Origin: Cellulosimicrobium cellulans
Lineage (GTDB): Bacteria; Actinomycetota; Actinomycetes; Actinomycetales; Cellulomonadaceae
Assembly: GCF_006539945.1 (NCBI RefSeq)
Contig: NZ_BJNZ01000001.1
Location: 293,938 to 357,937, forward strand
Direction: 5' to 3'
Length of the DNA: 64,000 nt
This document shows, piece after piece, positions 8,832-15,727 of the stretch. Both the position numbers and the translations under genes were made by a program. Numbering within the stretch: position 1 is the stretch's first letter; every line of letters begins with the position of its first letter. Under the pieces are notes generated by a model, which saw only the letters and a list, made by a program, of their open reading frames with translations, searched no databases and was not told the origin of the DNA.

Positions 8832-8870
8832 AGCGACGAGGCCGAGGACGATGTACGCGAGCCAACCCAT
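8832..8870 (-). pseudogene. Possible 5' stub of a GlsB/YeaQ/YmgE-type membrane protein gene
   Basis: On the minus strand GGGAGAAATCC precedes ATG 8870 and the first 13 codons read MGWLAYIVLGLVA, the usual start of GlsB/YeaQ/YmgE stress proteins. After that no frame continues the expected hydrophobic Gly-rich sequence; the frame turns into Arg/Asp-rich text that runs into the next gene. It looks like a gene start joined to unrelated DNA. I can support no intact gene in 8517-8831 or 8871-8964. Confidence 0.35.
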
Positions 8871-8964
8871 GGATTTCTCCCTTTTGTCTGCTGTGCGAGT
8901 TTTGCCCCCAGATCCGTCAGCATGGCAGGGACCGGCCGGGCTCGCACGTCGACGGCTCGCTCCG

Positions 8965-9156
8965 CTACGACGCGTCGGGAAGGCCCGTCGCCACGGGCGG
9001 CTGGACGGCCGTCGTGCGGAGGGTGTCGAGCCAGCGGTCGAACTCCGCCGCGATCTCGTCCGGGTGCATGCGCAGCGTCTCGGCGGGGCTGCGAGACTCG
9101 CGCCCGGCGACGTACAGCTGTCGAACCATCTCGGTCGTGGGTGTCCACGCTCTCAT
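8965..9156 (-). CDS. Small hypothetical protein
   Basis: A 63-residue soluble protein (MRAWTPTTEMVRQLYVAG...) starting at ATG 9156, with GGACAGGACA upstream as a plausible ribosome site. It has an amphipathic helix with EIAAEFDRWLDTLRTTA. Codon use fits the genome. It lies just upstream of a possible gene stub and downstream of the STAS gene on the same strand. I know no family for it. Confidence 0.6.
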   Translation of the reverse strand: MRAWTPTTEMVRQLYVAGRESRSPAETLRMHPDEIAAEFDRWLDTLRTTAVQPPVATGLPDAS

Positions 9157-9198
9157 CGGGTGTCCTGTCCAGAGGCGGCGGGAGGGGTAACGCGCGGC

Positions 9199-9549
9199 TC
9201 AGCCGGCCGAGCGCTCGTGCGGAGGGTCGGGGTCCGGGACGTCCGCAGCGGTCTCGACGAGCTCGACGAGACCGAGCGCCCCGCTGAACTCGAGCAGCTG
9301 GCGCACGTGCTCGGGCGCGCGCAGGAGCCGGGGGCGGTACCCCGCCCGCGTCCCCATGAGGACGAGGTGGAGGCCGCCGGAGTCCATGAACGTGACCCGC
9401 GAGAGGTCGATGGTCCACGGCCGGTGGCCGATCGTCGCAGCGAGGCGCTCCTTGACCGCGTGGGCGACGGAGAAGTCGATCTCTCCCCACATCACCCAGT
9501 GCCGCGCGTCGTCCTCGACCTGGACGCCTCCGGTCACTCCGTCCGCCAT
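9199..9549 (-). CDS. STAS-domain anti-sigma factor antagonist-like protein
   Basis: The 116-residue protein begins at ATG 9549 behind GGGAGA. It is essentially one STAS domain: an opening WVMWGEIDFSVAHAVKERL, then TIDLSRVTFMDSGGLHLVL with the phosphorylatable-type serine (Ser57) in DSGG, and a C-terminal helix (EHVRQLLEFSGALGLVEL). SpoIIAA/RsbV-like proteins switch anti-sigma kinases by phosphorylation at this serine. No kinase or sigma gene is adjacent, so its partner must be elsewhere. Confidence 0.8.
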   Translation of the reverse strand: MADGVTGGVQVEDDARHWVMWGEIDFSVAHAVKERLAATIGHRPWTIDLSRVTFMDSGGLHLVLMGTRAGYRPRLLRAPEHVRQLLEFSGALGLVELVETAADVPDPDPPHERSAG

Positions 9550-9632
9550 GGTGGAAGGTCTCCCGTCTCGTGAGCGGGACGACGATACGTGCCACTCGCG
9601 TCGCTCGCCCCCTGGGGCGCCCTGCCGTTCGG

Positions 9633-10058
9633 TCAGGGCGTCGTGGCGCCGGCGACGTTCACCAGCCACCCGACGCCGAACCGGTCGGTGAGCATGCCGA
9701 ACTCGTCGCCCCACGGCGCGGTCTCCATCGCCATGACCTCCTGCGCGCCCTCGGACAGCGCGGCGAACCACGCACGGAGGCGCTCGCGGTCGTCGGGGCC
9801 GCCGAACAGCGCGACCGACGCGTGGTCGGTGAGCGTCGTCCCCGGCGGCACGTCCGACGCCATGAGCGTCCCGGCGCCCTCGATCGGGAGCTCGAGCTGC
9901 GAGTGCATGACCTTCTTCGCCTGCGCCGGGTCGTCCACCGGGCCGATCGAGTCGTAGGTGCTGATGTCCGGCGTCACGCCGAACACGGTGCCGTAGAACT
10001 CCACCGCGTCACGCGCGTCGCCGTCGAAGTTCAGGTAGGGGCTGAGCTGAACGGACAT
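9633..10058 (-). CDS. VOC family protein (PhnB/glyoxalase-like)
   Basis: The 141-residue protein has the PhnB-type VOC opening (MSVQLSPYLNFDGDARDAVEFY) and the paired beta-alpha-beta-beta-beta modules, ending with DRFGVGWLVNV. PhnB-like VOC proteins are usually of unknown function, with metal-binding residues only partly conserved. ATG 10058 is the start, preceded on its strand by GAGGAGGCCATC. Confidence 0.85.
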   Translation of the reverse strand: MSVQLSPYLNFDGDARDAVEFYGTVFGVTPDISTYDSIGPVDDPAQAKKVMHSQLELPIEGAGTLMASDVPPGTTLTDHASVALFGGPDDRERLRAWFAALSEGAQEVMAMETAPWGDEFGMLTDRFGVGWLVNVAGATTP

Positions 10059-10120
10059 GATGGCCTCCTCGTCGAGATGGACCTGACTCCTGTGTGGACG
10101 CCCCGGGACAGCCGGACTGA

Positions 10121-10390
10121 GCGGTCCCCGCCATCGTCGACCTCGGGTCCCACGTCGCGGAGGCGATGGGCGGCAGCTCGAGCTGGCGGACGCTCGCGGA
10201 CTGGGCCATCAACGAGGCTCTGCGCTACCCGGCTCACGTCTGGTACGAGAGTCGGAACGACGCCGACGTCTTCAAGACGGAGGTCCAGATCCGCGACCGC
10301 AGCGGTCGAGTGCGCGACGTCAAGTACTCGAACGTCGTCGTGGCCCGAGTCTCGAAGAACATCATCACCACCTACCCTTCGAATTCATGA
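10121..10390 (+). pseudogene. C-terminal fragment of an RNase A-like polymorphic toxin domain
   Basis: The frame is open from just after a stop at 10118-10120 to TGA 10388-10390; the only good start (ATG 10166) gives 74 residues. The sequence (LADWAINEALRYPAHVWYES, VKYSNVVVARVSKNIITTYP) resembles the end of the CdiA-CT-type RNase A-like domain. That family ends in a T-x-Y-P motif whose Thr and Tyr line the active site. The N-terminal half, with the family's catalytic His (HVG motif) and Arg, is absent, as is any delivery domain. It overlaps the next gene by 4 bases, as toxin-immunity pairs do. Assignment is by pattern only. Confidence 0.45.
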
Positions 10391-10710
10391 CCACTCGAAT
10401 CGTCGAGCAGCTCGCGCTCCAGTCTTCCGGCGACGGCAACGACGTGCGGGTCGCCGAAGGTGGAGCGCTGCTTCACCGCTGGGACGGCATGTCGTACGAC
10501 CCGCCGATCGTGTTGGACGTCGCCGACGACGACCTGAACCGCTTCCTCGACGCGGTCGCTGACGACGGCGAGGTGCTCTGGCCTGGACGAGATACGCAGT
10601 GGGCAGGTTGTGCCCTGCTGATCACGCACATCGACGAGGTGCTGCGGACGAGCGAGACCTCGCCCGTCCGGCTCAGGATCGACGGCGAAGGGCGACTCAG
10701 GGCGGACTAG
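10387..10710 (+). CDS. Probable immunity protein paired with the toxin fragment
   Basis: The 107-residue acidic protein starts at ATG 10387 inside the end of the toxin frame. It is rich in Asp and Glu (VLDVADDDLNRFLDAVADDGEVLW), with no membrane segment, which is common for cytoplasmic nuclease-immunity proteins. Third codon positions are less GC-biased than in neighbouring genes, supporting transfer. Function is inferred from position and overlap; I do not recognise the sequence family. It would now be an orphan immunity gene. Confidence 0.55.
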   Translation: MTTRIVEQLALQSSGDGNDVRVAEGGALLHRWDGMSYDPPIVLDVADDDLNRFLDAVADDGEVLWPGRDTQWAGCALLITHIDEVLRTSETSPVRLRIDGEGRLRAD

Positions 10711-10826
10711 CCGATCCGTCTCGCCCGAAGGTAGGGGCGATACGACCTTCCGCCGTGACGTCCACCACCCGACCCCGCCGATGGCTGTGCTCACCAGGCG
10801 CGACGTAGCGAAGAACTCAAGAACCG

Positions 10827-10875
10827 CCGTTTGTCAGGCGTTGCGAAGTCCACCTCTGCGACGCCTGACAAACGG
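10827..10875. terminator. Inverted repeat between convergent genes
   Basis: Perfect 15-base arms (CCGTTTGTCAGGCGT at 10827 and its complement at 10861) flank 19 bases. It lies between the immunity gene and the convergent 39-residue gene, so it may terminate both. It could instead be a remnant repeat. No T tract follows. Confidence 0.45.
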
Positions 10876-10968
10876 TCGGTCTTGCAGCGTCAGGTTGGTT
10901 GTGTCGAGGCCCGCCTGTACAGCCGGGACCGTTGACCAACCTCGCGGGTCGACCGCCCGCGCACCGGT

Positions 10969-11088
10969 TCAGCCCTTGCCGAGCGTCGAGCCGGCCTTCG
11001 ACTTCGCTGGCTTGCTCGAGGAGTTGCTCGCGAGCGTCTTGCCCGCCTTGGACAGAGCGGACTTCGAGGGCTTCGCAGACTTCGCCAT
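10969..11088 (-). CDS. 39-residue Lys/Ser/Ala-rich basic protein
   Basis: A very short frame from ATG 11088 to TGA 10969 behind a near-perfect ribosome site (GGGAGGTGACGTC). The product has ten lysines and no acidic residues (MAKSAKPSKSALSKAGKTLA...STLGKG). Small basic proteins of this kind ending in AGSxL-type motifs are widespread in actinobacteria without known function. The strong ribosome site and the absence of any better gene in 10711-11174 are the main support. Nucleic-acid binding is possible but unproven. Confidence 0.65.
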   Translation of the reverse strand: MAKSAKPSKSALSKAGKTLASNSSSKPAKSKAGSTLGKG

Positions 11089-11174
11089 GACGTCACCTCC
11101 CTTCACCGGAAGTCCAGCACGAGGATCTGACACGGCCGACTGGCCGCAAAGAGGTCGACGTGCGACCTGTCGGC

Positions 11175-11180
11175 TAAGGT
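11175..11180 (+). promoter_or_regulatory. Candidate -10 element of the polyamine operon
   Basis: TAAGGT fits the TANNNT pattern. It would give speD a leader of about 85 bases. Confidence 0.35.
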
Positions 11181-11270
11181 GTGCGCGGCCCGACGGCGCG
11201 GCCGCCGGACCGCGGGCTGCTCACCCGCGTGCGGCCCACGGACCGAGGAGCGCGACAGGGGGGCCAGGGC

Positions 11271-11612
11271 GTGCAGCGCAACCTCGTCCACGTCTTCGAC
11301 GTGACGGGCGCGGACCCCGCGCTGCTCGACGACGACCCGACCGTCCGCGGGTGCCTCGACGCGATCGTCCGGCACGCGGGCATGACGCCGCTCGGCGAGG
11401 CGTCCCACCGCTTCGAGCCCCAGGGCACGAGCGTCGTGATCCTGCTCGCCGAGTCGCACCTCGCCGTCCACACGTGGCCCGAGCACGGGACCGCCTACGT
11501 GACCCTCACGACCTGCCGCGCACCGGCGTCCGCCACCTTCACCGAGGACGTGCGTGCCCTGCTCGCAGACGCGCTGGGCGCGGCCGACGTCGCCGTGCGG
11601 AGCCTCGTGTGA
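11271..11612 (+). CDS. speD: S-adenosylmethionine decarboxylase proenzyme
   Basis: The 113-residue prokaryotic class 1B enzyme makes decarboxylated SAM, the aminopropyl donor for spermidine. The self-cleavage site is visible in AESHLAVHTWPEHGTAYV, where Ser62 becomes the pyruvoyl group, and VTLTTCRAP carries the proton-donor cysteine. The usual glycine after that cysteine is arginine here, a small departure. GTG 11271 was chosen for family length and the upstream AGGGGGG. Its stop overlaps the next start, and the aminopropyltransferase that uses its product is three genes on. Confidence 0.9.
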   Translation: MQRNLVHVFDVTGADPALLDDDPTVRGCLDAIVRHAGMTPLGEASHRFEPQGTSVVILLAESHLAVHTWPEHGTAYVTLTTCRAPASATFTEDVRALLADALGAADVAVRSLV

Positions 11613-12364
11613 GCCGGACCCGCCCCCGGCTCGCGCTGCGCGTGGGCGAGGACCTCGTCGGCACGCCGCCCCAGCGGGCGACGCCTCGCGCCGTCGCCGT
11701 CCTGTCGACCGTGCACGGCGGCACGACGTTCACGTGGGAGGAGTGGCAGCTCCTCGCCCACGACGGCTCGGACGTGTGGATCGAGTACGACCACGACACC
11801 CGCGACGTCACGCTCCTGCACCCGACCGAGGCGTGGCCGCCGGTCGTCGACCTCTCGGCGCTGCACACCGGCCGCACCCTCGGTCTGCGCCTCGACGGAC
11901 GGCAGTACTCGCTCGTCGTGCGCGAGCGCGGTACGGGCCGGGTCGAGCACGTCGAGGGGCAGTTCGCCGAGCCGTTCGTCGTGGGGCAGCAGGTCGAGTA
12001 CGTCGACCTCTCGGCCCACGGGACGGTCGTCTCGATCGAGCGCACGACCGGCCCGCTCGGTCCCGTGACCGCCGTCTACCGCGGCCGGCGCATCGACGTG
12101 GCGGAGCAGCGCCGGCTGTTCGGCCGCCGCGTCGCGCCGCGCACGCTCCCCGGGGGTCGGTTCGTCGCCTTCGCGGTGGCCGCCGTCGTGCTCGTCGGGC
12201 TCTTCGCCTCGTGCACCGCGCGAGCCGCCTCGGGCGACGGGGCGTGCACGCCCCGCACCGTCGAGACCGTCGCGCCGTCCGGCGAGGTGACCACCACCGA
12301 GCAGAGCGGCACGTGCGTGCGCCGGTCCGTCTACGGCGGCGGTGGCGGCGGGCTCGGCAAGTGA
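11609..12364 (+). CDS. DUF4178 domain protein
   Basis: The 251-residue protein starts at GTG 11609, overlapping speD by 4 bases. The body is beta-rich (FTWEEWQLLAHDGSDVWIEY, QQVEYVDLSAHGTVVSIERT) as in DUF4178. One transmembrane helix near the end (FVAFAVAAVVLVGLFASC) is followed by a short outer tail with paired cysteines and a glycine run. DUF4178 genes recur beside speD, DUF350 and fused spermidine synthase genes in many bacteria. A polyamine-linked membrane role is therefore likely, but the biochemical function is unknown. Confidence 0.75.
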   Translation: MSRTRPRLALRVGEDLVGTPPQRATPRAVAVLSTVHGGTTFTWEEWQLLAHDGSDVWIEYDHDTRDVTLLHPTEAWPPVVDLSALHTGRTLGLRLDGRQYSLVVRERGTGRVEHVEGQFAEPFVVGQQVEYVDLSAHGTVVSIERTTGPLGPVTAVYRGRRIDVAEQRRLFGRRVAPRTLPGGRFVAFAVAAVVLVGLFASCTARAASGDGACTPRTVETVAPSGEVTTTEQSGTCVRRSVYGGGGGGLGK

Positions 12365-12440
12365 CGCGCCCGACCGCCGGACCCCTCCCAGCACCCGTAC
12401 GCCCGCCCGCCCGTCCCACGACCTGACCCCGGGAGACACC

Positions 12441-12674
12441 GTGATCGCAACCGCCGCCGCCCCGCTGGCGTTCCTCTGGTCCTTCTTCTCGACCATCCTC
12501 TACTCGGCGCTCGGCATCGTCCTGCTGCTGGTCACGCTCGTGGTGGCGAACAAGGTGTTCCGGCTCAACCTGCACCGCGAGCTCGTCGACGAGCACAACG
12601 TCGCGTTCGGCGTGATGATCGCGGGCCTTGCCGTCGCGATCGGCCTCATCATCGCGGGGACGATCAGCTCCTGA
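12441..12674 (+). CDS. DUF350 small membrane protein
   Basis: The 77-residue protein starts at GTG 12441 with GGGAGA upstream. It consists of two long hydrophobic helices (FSTILYSALGIVLLLVTLVV and VAFGVMIAGLAVAIGLIIAG) joined by a charged loop, NKVFRLNLHRELVDEHN, typical of DUF350. It sits 2 bases before the aminopropyltransferase gene and after DUF4178. The conserved company suggests a role in polyamine or ion handling at the membrane; no activity is known. Confidence 0.8.
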   Translation: MIATAAAPLAFLWSFFSTILYSALGIVLLLVTLVVANKVFRLNLHRELVDEHNVAFGVMIAGLAVAIGLIIAGTISS

Positions 12675-12676
12675 CC

Positions 12677-14311
12677 GTGCTCGACCAGCAGGAGCGCCCG
12701 CCCGAGGCCGCCGCGGACGGCTCGGGCGACGCCGCGCCCCCGTCCGGGCGGTACGGCCACGCGCGCACGATGGACCGGCCCACGGTCTTCGCCGCCGCGC
12801 TGCTCGTCGCCGTCGGCGGGCTCGTCTACGAGCTCATCCTCGGGACGGCGGCCTCGTACCTGTTCGGCGACTCCGTCGTCGCGTTCTCCGTCGCGACGGG
12901 ACTCACGCTGTTCGGCATGGGCCTCGGCTCGCTCCTCGCGCCCCGGCTCCAGCGCACGGCGGGGCTGAGCTTCGTGAGCAACGAGCTCGTGCTCTCGCTC
13001 CTCGGCGGGACGTCGGTGCTCGCGCTGTTCTGGGCGTACGCGTCCACCGAGCTCGCGTGGGTCGTGTTCGTCGTGCTGTCGCTCGCGATCGGCACGGCGA
13101 TCGGCGTCGAGATCCCGCTGCTCGTCGCGGTCCTCAAGGAGCAGGGCAGCGAGGGCTCCGTCTCGCTGCTGTCGAAGGTGCTCGCGCTCGACTACTTCGG
13201 GGCGCTCGCGGCCTCGCTCCTGTTCCCGTTCCTGCTGCTCCCGTACCTCGGGCTCGTCCGCACCGCGTTCGCGGTCGCGGTGCTCAACGTCGCCGTCGCG
13301 GCGTTCATGCTCGCGCGCATGGGCCACCCGCCGCGGTGGACCGCGCTCGCCGCCGTGACGCTCGTCGTCCTCCTCGCCGGGTTCGCCGCGTCCACGTGGC
13401 TCGAGACGCGCATCAGCGCGGGGATGTACCAGGACCCGGTCGTGGCGCAGGAGCGCAGCGCCTACCAGCAGGTCGTCGTCACCGAGTACCGCGGCGACAC
13501 GCGGCTCTACCTGGACAACCAGCTCCAGTTCTCGTCCGTCGACGAGGCCCGCTACCACGAGACGCTCGCGCACGCGGCGATGACGTCGGTCGCGGCGCCC
13601 GCGTCCGTGGCGATCCTCGGCGGGGGCGACGGCCTCCTCACGCGCGAGGTGCTGCGGTACGACTCGGTGCAGGAGGTCACGCTCGTCGACCTCGACCCCG
13701 CGGTGACCGACCTCGCGCGGGAGAACCGGCTCCTCACCGACCTCAACGAGCACGCGCTCGACGACCCGCGCGTGAGCATCGTCAACGCCGACGCCTTCCG
13801 CTGGGTCGAGGACACCCCGCAGACGTTCGACGTCGTGCTGGTCGACCTCGTCGACCCCTCGACCGAGCGTGTCGCCAAGCTGTACTCCCAGGAGTTCTAC
13901 GGCATGGTCGCCGCGCACCTGCGGCCGGGCGGCGCGTTCGCGACCCAGGCCACGTCCACCTACTTCACGCCCGACGCGTTCTGGCAGGTCGTGTCCACCG
14001 TCCGCGCCGCGGCCCCCGACCGCGCCGTCGTACCGCTCACCGTCAATGTCCCGTCGTTCGGCGAGTGGGGCTTCGCGCTCTCCCTCCCCGGGGGCGAGGC
14101 GTCTGCCGGGCCCGGGGACCTCGACGACGTCCCCGGGCTCTTCGCGCGCACGCCGCTCCCCGAGGGCCTGCGGTTCCACGACGCGGCGTCGCTCGCCGCG
14201 ACCACGCGCCTGCCCGCCGACAACCCGCCGCGCGACCTGCCGCCGTCGACCTTGCTCTCCCCGACCGTGCAGCGCACCTACCAGGAGGACATGCGCGCCT
14301 GGCGCTACTGA
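12677..14311 (+). CDS. speE: Polyamine aminopropyltransferase with N-terminal membrane domain
   Basis: The 544-residue product has about seven transmembrane helices in its first 220 residues, then a spermidine-synthase domain. The SAM-type site is visible as VAILGGGDGLLTREVL, followed by VTLVDLDPAV and DVVLVDLVDPSTE. This fused form is common next to DUF350 and speD. It should transfer the aminopropyl group of decarboxylated SAM to putrescine or a related amine at the membrane. GTG 12677 follows the DUF350 stop after 2 bases, which implies coupled translation. Confidence 0.88.
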   Translation: MLDQQERPPEAAADGSGDAAPPSGRYGHARTMDRPTVFAAALLVAVGGLVYELILGTAASYLFGDSVVAFSVATGLTLFGMGLGSLLAPRLQRTAGLSFVSNELVLSLLGGTSVLALFWAYASTELAWVVFVVLSLAIGTAIGVEIPLLVAVLKEQGSEGSVSLLSKVLALDYFGALAASLLFPFLLLPYLGLVRTAFAVAVLNVAVAAFMLARMGHPPRWTALAAVTLVVLLAGFAASTWLETRISAGMYQDPVVAQERSAYQQVVVTEYRGDTRLYLDNQLQFSSVDEARYHETLAHAAMTSVAAPASVAILGGGDGLLTREVLRYDSVQEVTLVDLDPAVTDLARENRLLTDLNEHALDDPRVSIVNADAFRWVEDTPQTFDVVLVDLVDPSTERVAKLYSQEFYGMVAAHLRPGGAFATQATSTYFTPDAFWQVVSTVRAAAPDRAVVPLTVNVPSFGEWGFALSLPGGEASAGPGDLDDVPGLFARTPLPEGLRFHDAASLAATTRLPADNPPRDLPPSTLLSPTVQRTYQEDMRAWRY

Positions 14312-14375
14312 CCCGCCGAGTGGATGAAGGTGTGCAGATCGAGTACTGGGTGGCGTGCGCAGAGACTCGTACCGA

Positions 14376-14410
14376 GTGTGCGTATGGACTAGTAGAAAGT
14401 GTGCGTATGG
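14376..14410 (+). promoter_or_regulatory. Direct repeat upstream of the AAA ATPase gene
   Basis: GTGTGCGTATGG occurs at 14376-14387 and again at 14399-14410, a spacing of 23 bases, or about two helical turns. The position just upstream of a -10 suggests an operator or activator site. A recent small duplication is the alternative. Confidence 0.4.
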
Positions 14411-14430
14411 GATGGTAGCTAGCGTCGGCG

Positions 14431-14447
14431 ACGGATATGATCCGTCG
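14431..14447 (+). promoter_or_regulatory. Leaderless promoter of the AAA ATPase gene within a palindrome
   Basis: TATGAT (14436-14441) matches the -10 consensus and ends 6 bases before ATG 14448, so transcription should start at the start codon. The -10 lies inside the palindrome ACGGAT-ATG-ATCCGT (14431-14445), which could be a repressor site. Confidence 0.5.
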
Positions 14448-15716
14448 ATGGGATACCGCCGCCGTGTGCTCGACGAGTTGCTCGACGAACTCCAACCCGC
14501 TCTTGCCGCGACGTCGATCTACGGCCCCAAGGGCGTCGGCAAGACCGCCACGGCACAGCGGCGGGCGCGCTCTGTTCTTCGCCTGGACGATCCTGGTGAC
14601 CTTCAGCGTCTTGAGGCCGACCCTCGACTTCTGACCACGCTCCCTTCGCCGCTCCTGATCGACGAGTGGCAGCGCTGGCCGGCCGTCTGGGACCTTGTCC
14701 GGCGTGCCGTCGACGAGGGAGTGCCACGTGGCACGTTCCTCCTCACAGGCAGTTCTGCGCCCCGGGGCTCAACCGTGCACAGCGGAGCAGGCCGGATCGT
14801 GGGCATGCGCATGCGCCCGATGAGTCTTCTGGAACGTGGCGTCACGGTTCCTGCCGTGAGCTTGGCTGCGCTCTTGGAAGGCGACGCGACGATCGATGGA
14901 GCGACGGATGTCGGGCTCCGTGAGTACGCGGAAGAGATTGCAGCCTCAGGCTTTCCGGACATTCGCTCGGAAGCATCGCCCCGGCTGCGACGCGTGAGGC
15001 TCGACGCCTACGTGGACGATATCGTCCAACGCGAGTTCGCGGAGCAGGGCTACCCGGTACGCCGGCCAGAGTCGCTGCGTGCGTGGCTCGCTGCGTATGC
15101 GGCGGCATCGTCGACGACGGCAAAGTACTCCGAGATCCTCGACGCCGCGACACCCAATCATGGGGACAAGCCGGCGAAGGCCACCACGCTCGGCTATCGC
15201 GACGCGCTCTCGGGTCTGTGGCTCCTCGATCCCACCCCCGCGTGGACCCCTGGCGACAACAGATTGTCGCGTCTGAGCCAGGCATCCAAGCACCAGCTCG
15301 CCGACCCGGCACTCGCTGCGCGCCTGCTCAACGTCACGGCGGAATCACTGCTCGCGGGTCGAGCCACGGCTGCTTCACTGAGCCCCGAGCCGCTGCTGGG
15401 AACACTCTTCGAATCGCTCGTCACGCTCGACGTCAACGTCTACGCGACGCATTCGGAAGCAACGGTCAGCCACTTTCGCGACCTCAACGGCCGCCACGAG
15501 ATCGATCTTGTCGTGACGGGCAACGACGATCGCGTCGTGGCCATCGAAGTCAAGTTGACCGCAGTGCCTACGGACCGGGACGTCCGACACCTTCTCTGGC
15601 TTCGCGAACAGATCGGCGACCGGCTTGCCGACATGCTCGTCGTCACGACCGGGGAACATGCGTACCGGCGCCGGGACGGGGTCGCCGTGGTCCCGGCAGC
15701 TTTGCTCGGACCATGA
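14448..15716 (+). CDS. AAA ATPase with DUF4143 (AAA_14 family)
   Basis: The 422-residue protein has Walker A GPKGVGKTA (Lys32), Walker B LLIDEWQRWP, the sensor-like LLTGSSAP, and a C-terminal DUF4143 region with a PD-(D/E)xK-like core (EIDLVV, VAIEVKLTA). The family is abundant in bacteria and archaea and often accessory; function is unclear. No ribosome site precedes ATG 14448 but a -10 lies at the right place for leaderless translation. Codon use is noticeably less GC-biased than in the flanking genes, pointing to acquisition by transfer. Confidence 0.85.
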   Translation: MGYRRRVLDELLDELQPALAATSIYGPKGVGKTATAQRRARSVLRLDDPGDLQRLEADPRLLTTLPSPLLIDEWQRWPAVWDLVRRAVDEGVPRGTFLLTGSSAPRGSTVHSGAGRIVGMRMRPMSLLERGVTVPAVSLAALLEGDATIDGATDVGLREYAEEIAASGFPDIRSEASPRLRRVRLDAYVDDIVQREFAEQGYPVRRPESLRAWLAAYAAASSTTAKYSEILDAATPNHGDKPAKATTLGYRDALSGLWLLDPTPAWTPGDNRLSRLSQASKHQLADPALAARLLNVTAESLLAGRATAASLSPEPLLGTLFESLVTLDVNVYATHSEATVSHFRDLNGRHEIDLVVTGNDDRVVAIEVKLTAVPTDRDVRHLLWLREQIGDRLADMLVVTTGEHAYRRRDGVAVVPAALLGP

Positions 15717-15727
15717 GGGAGACGATG

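Noticed and set aside
8721..9287. Plus-strand frame from GTG 8721 as a gene
   Set aside because: The first 45 codons have good third-position bias but the rest is Arg/Ser-rich shadow of the minus-strand genes; no ribosome site of note.
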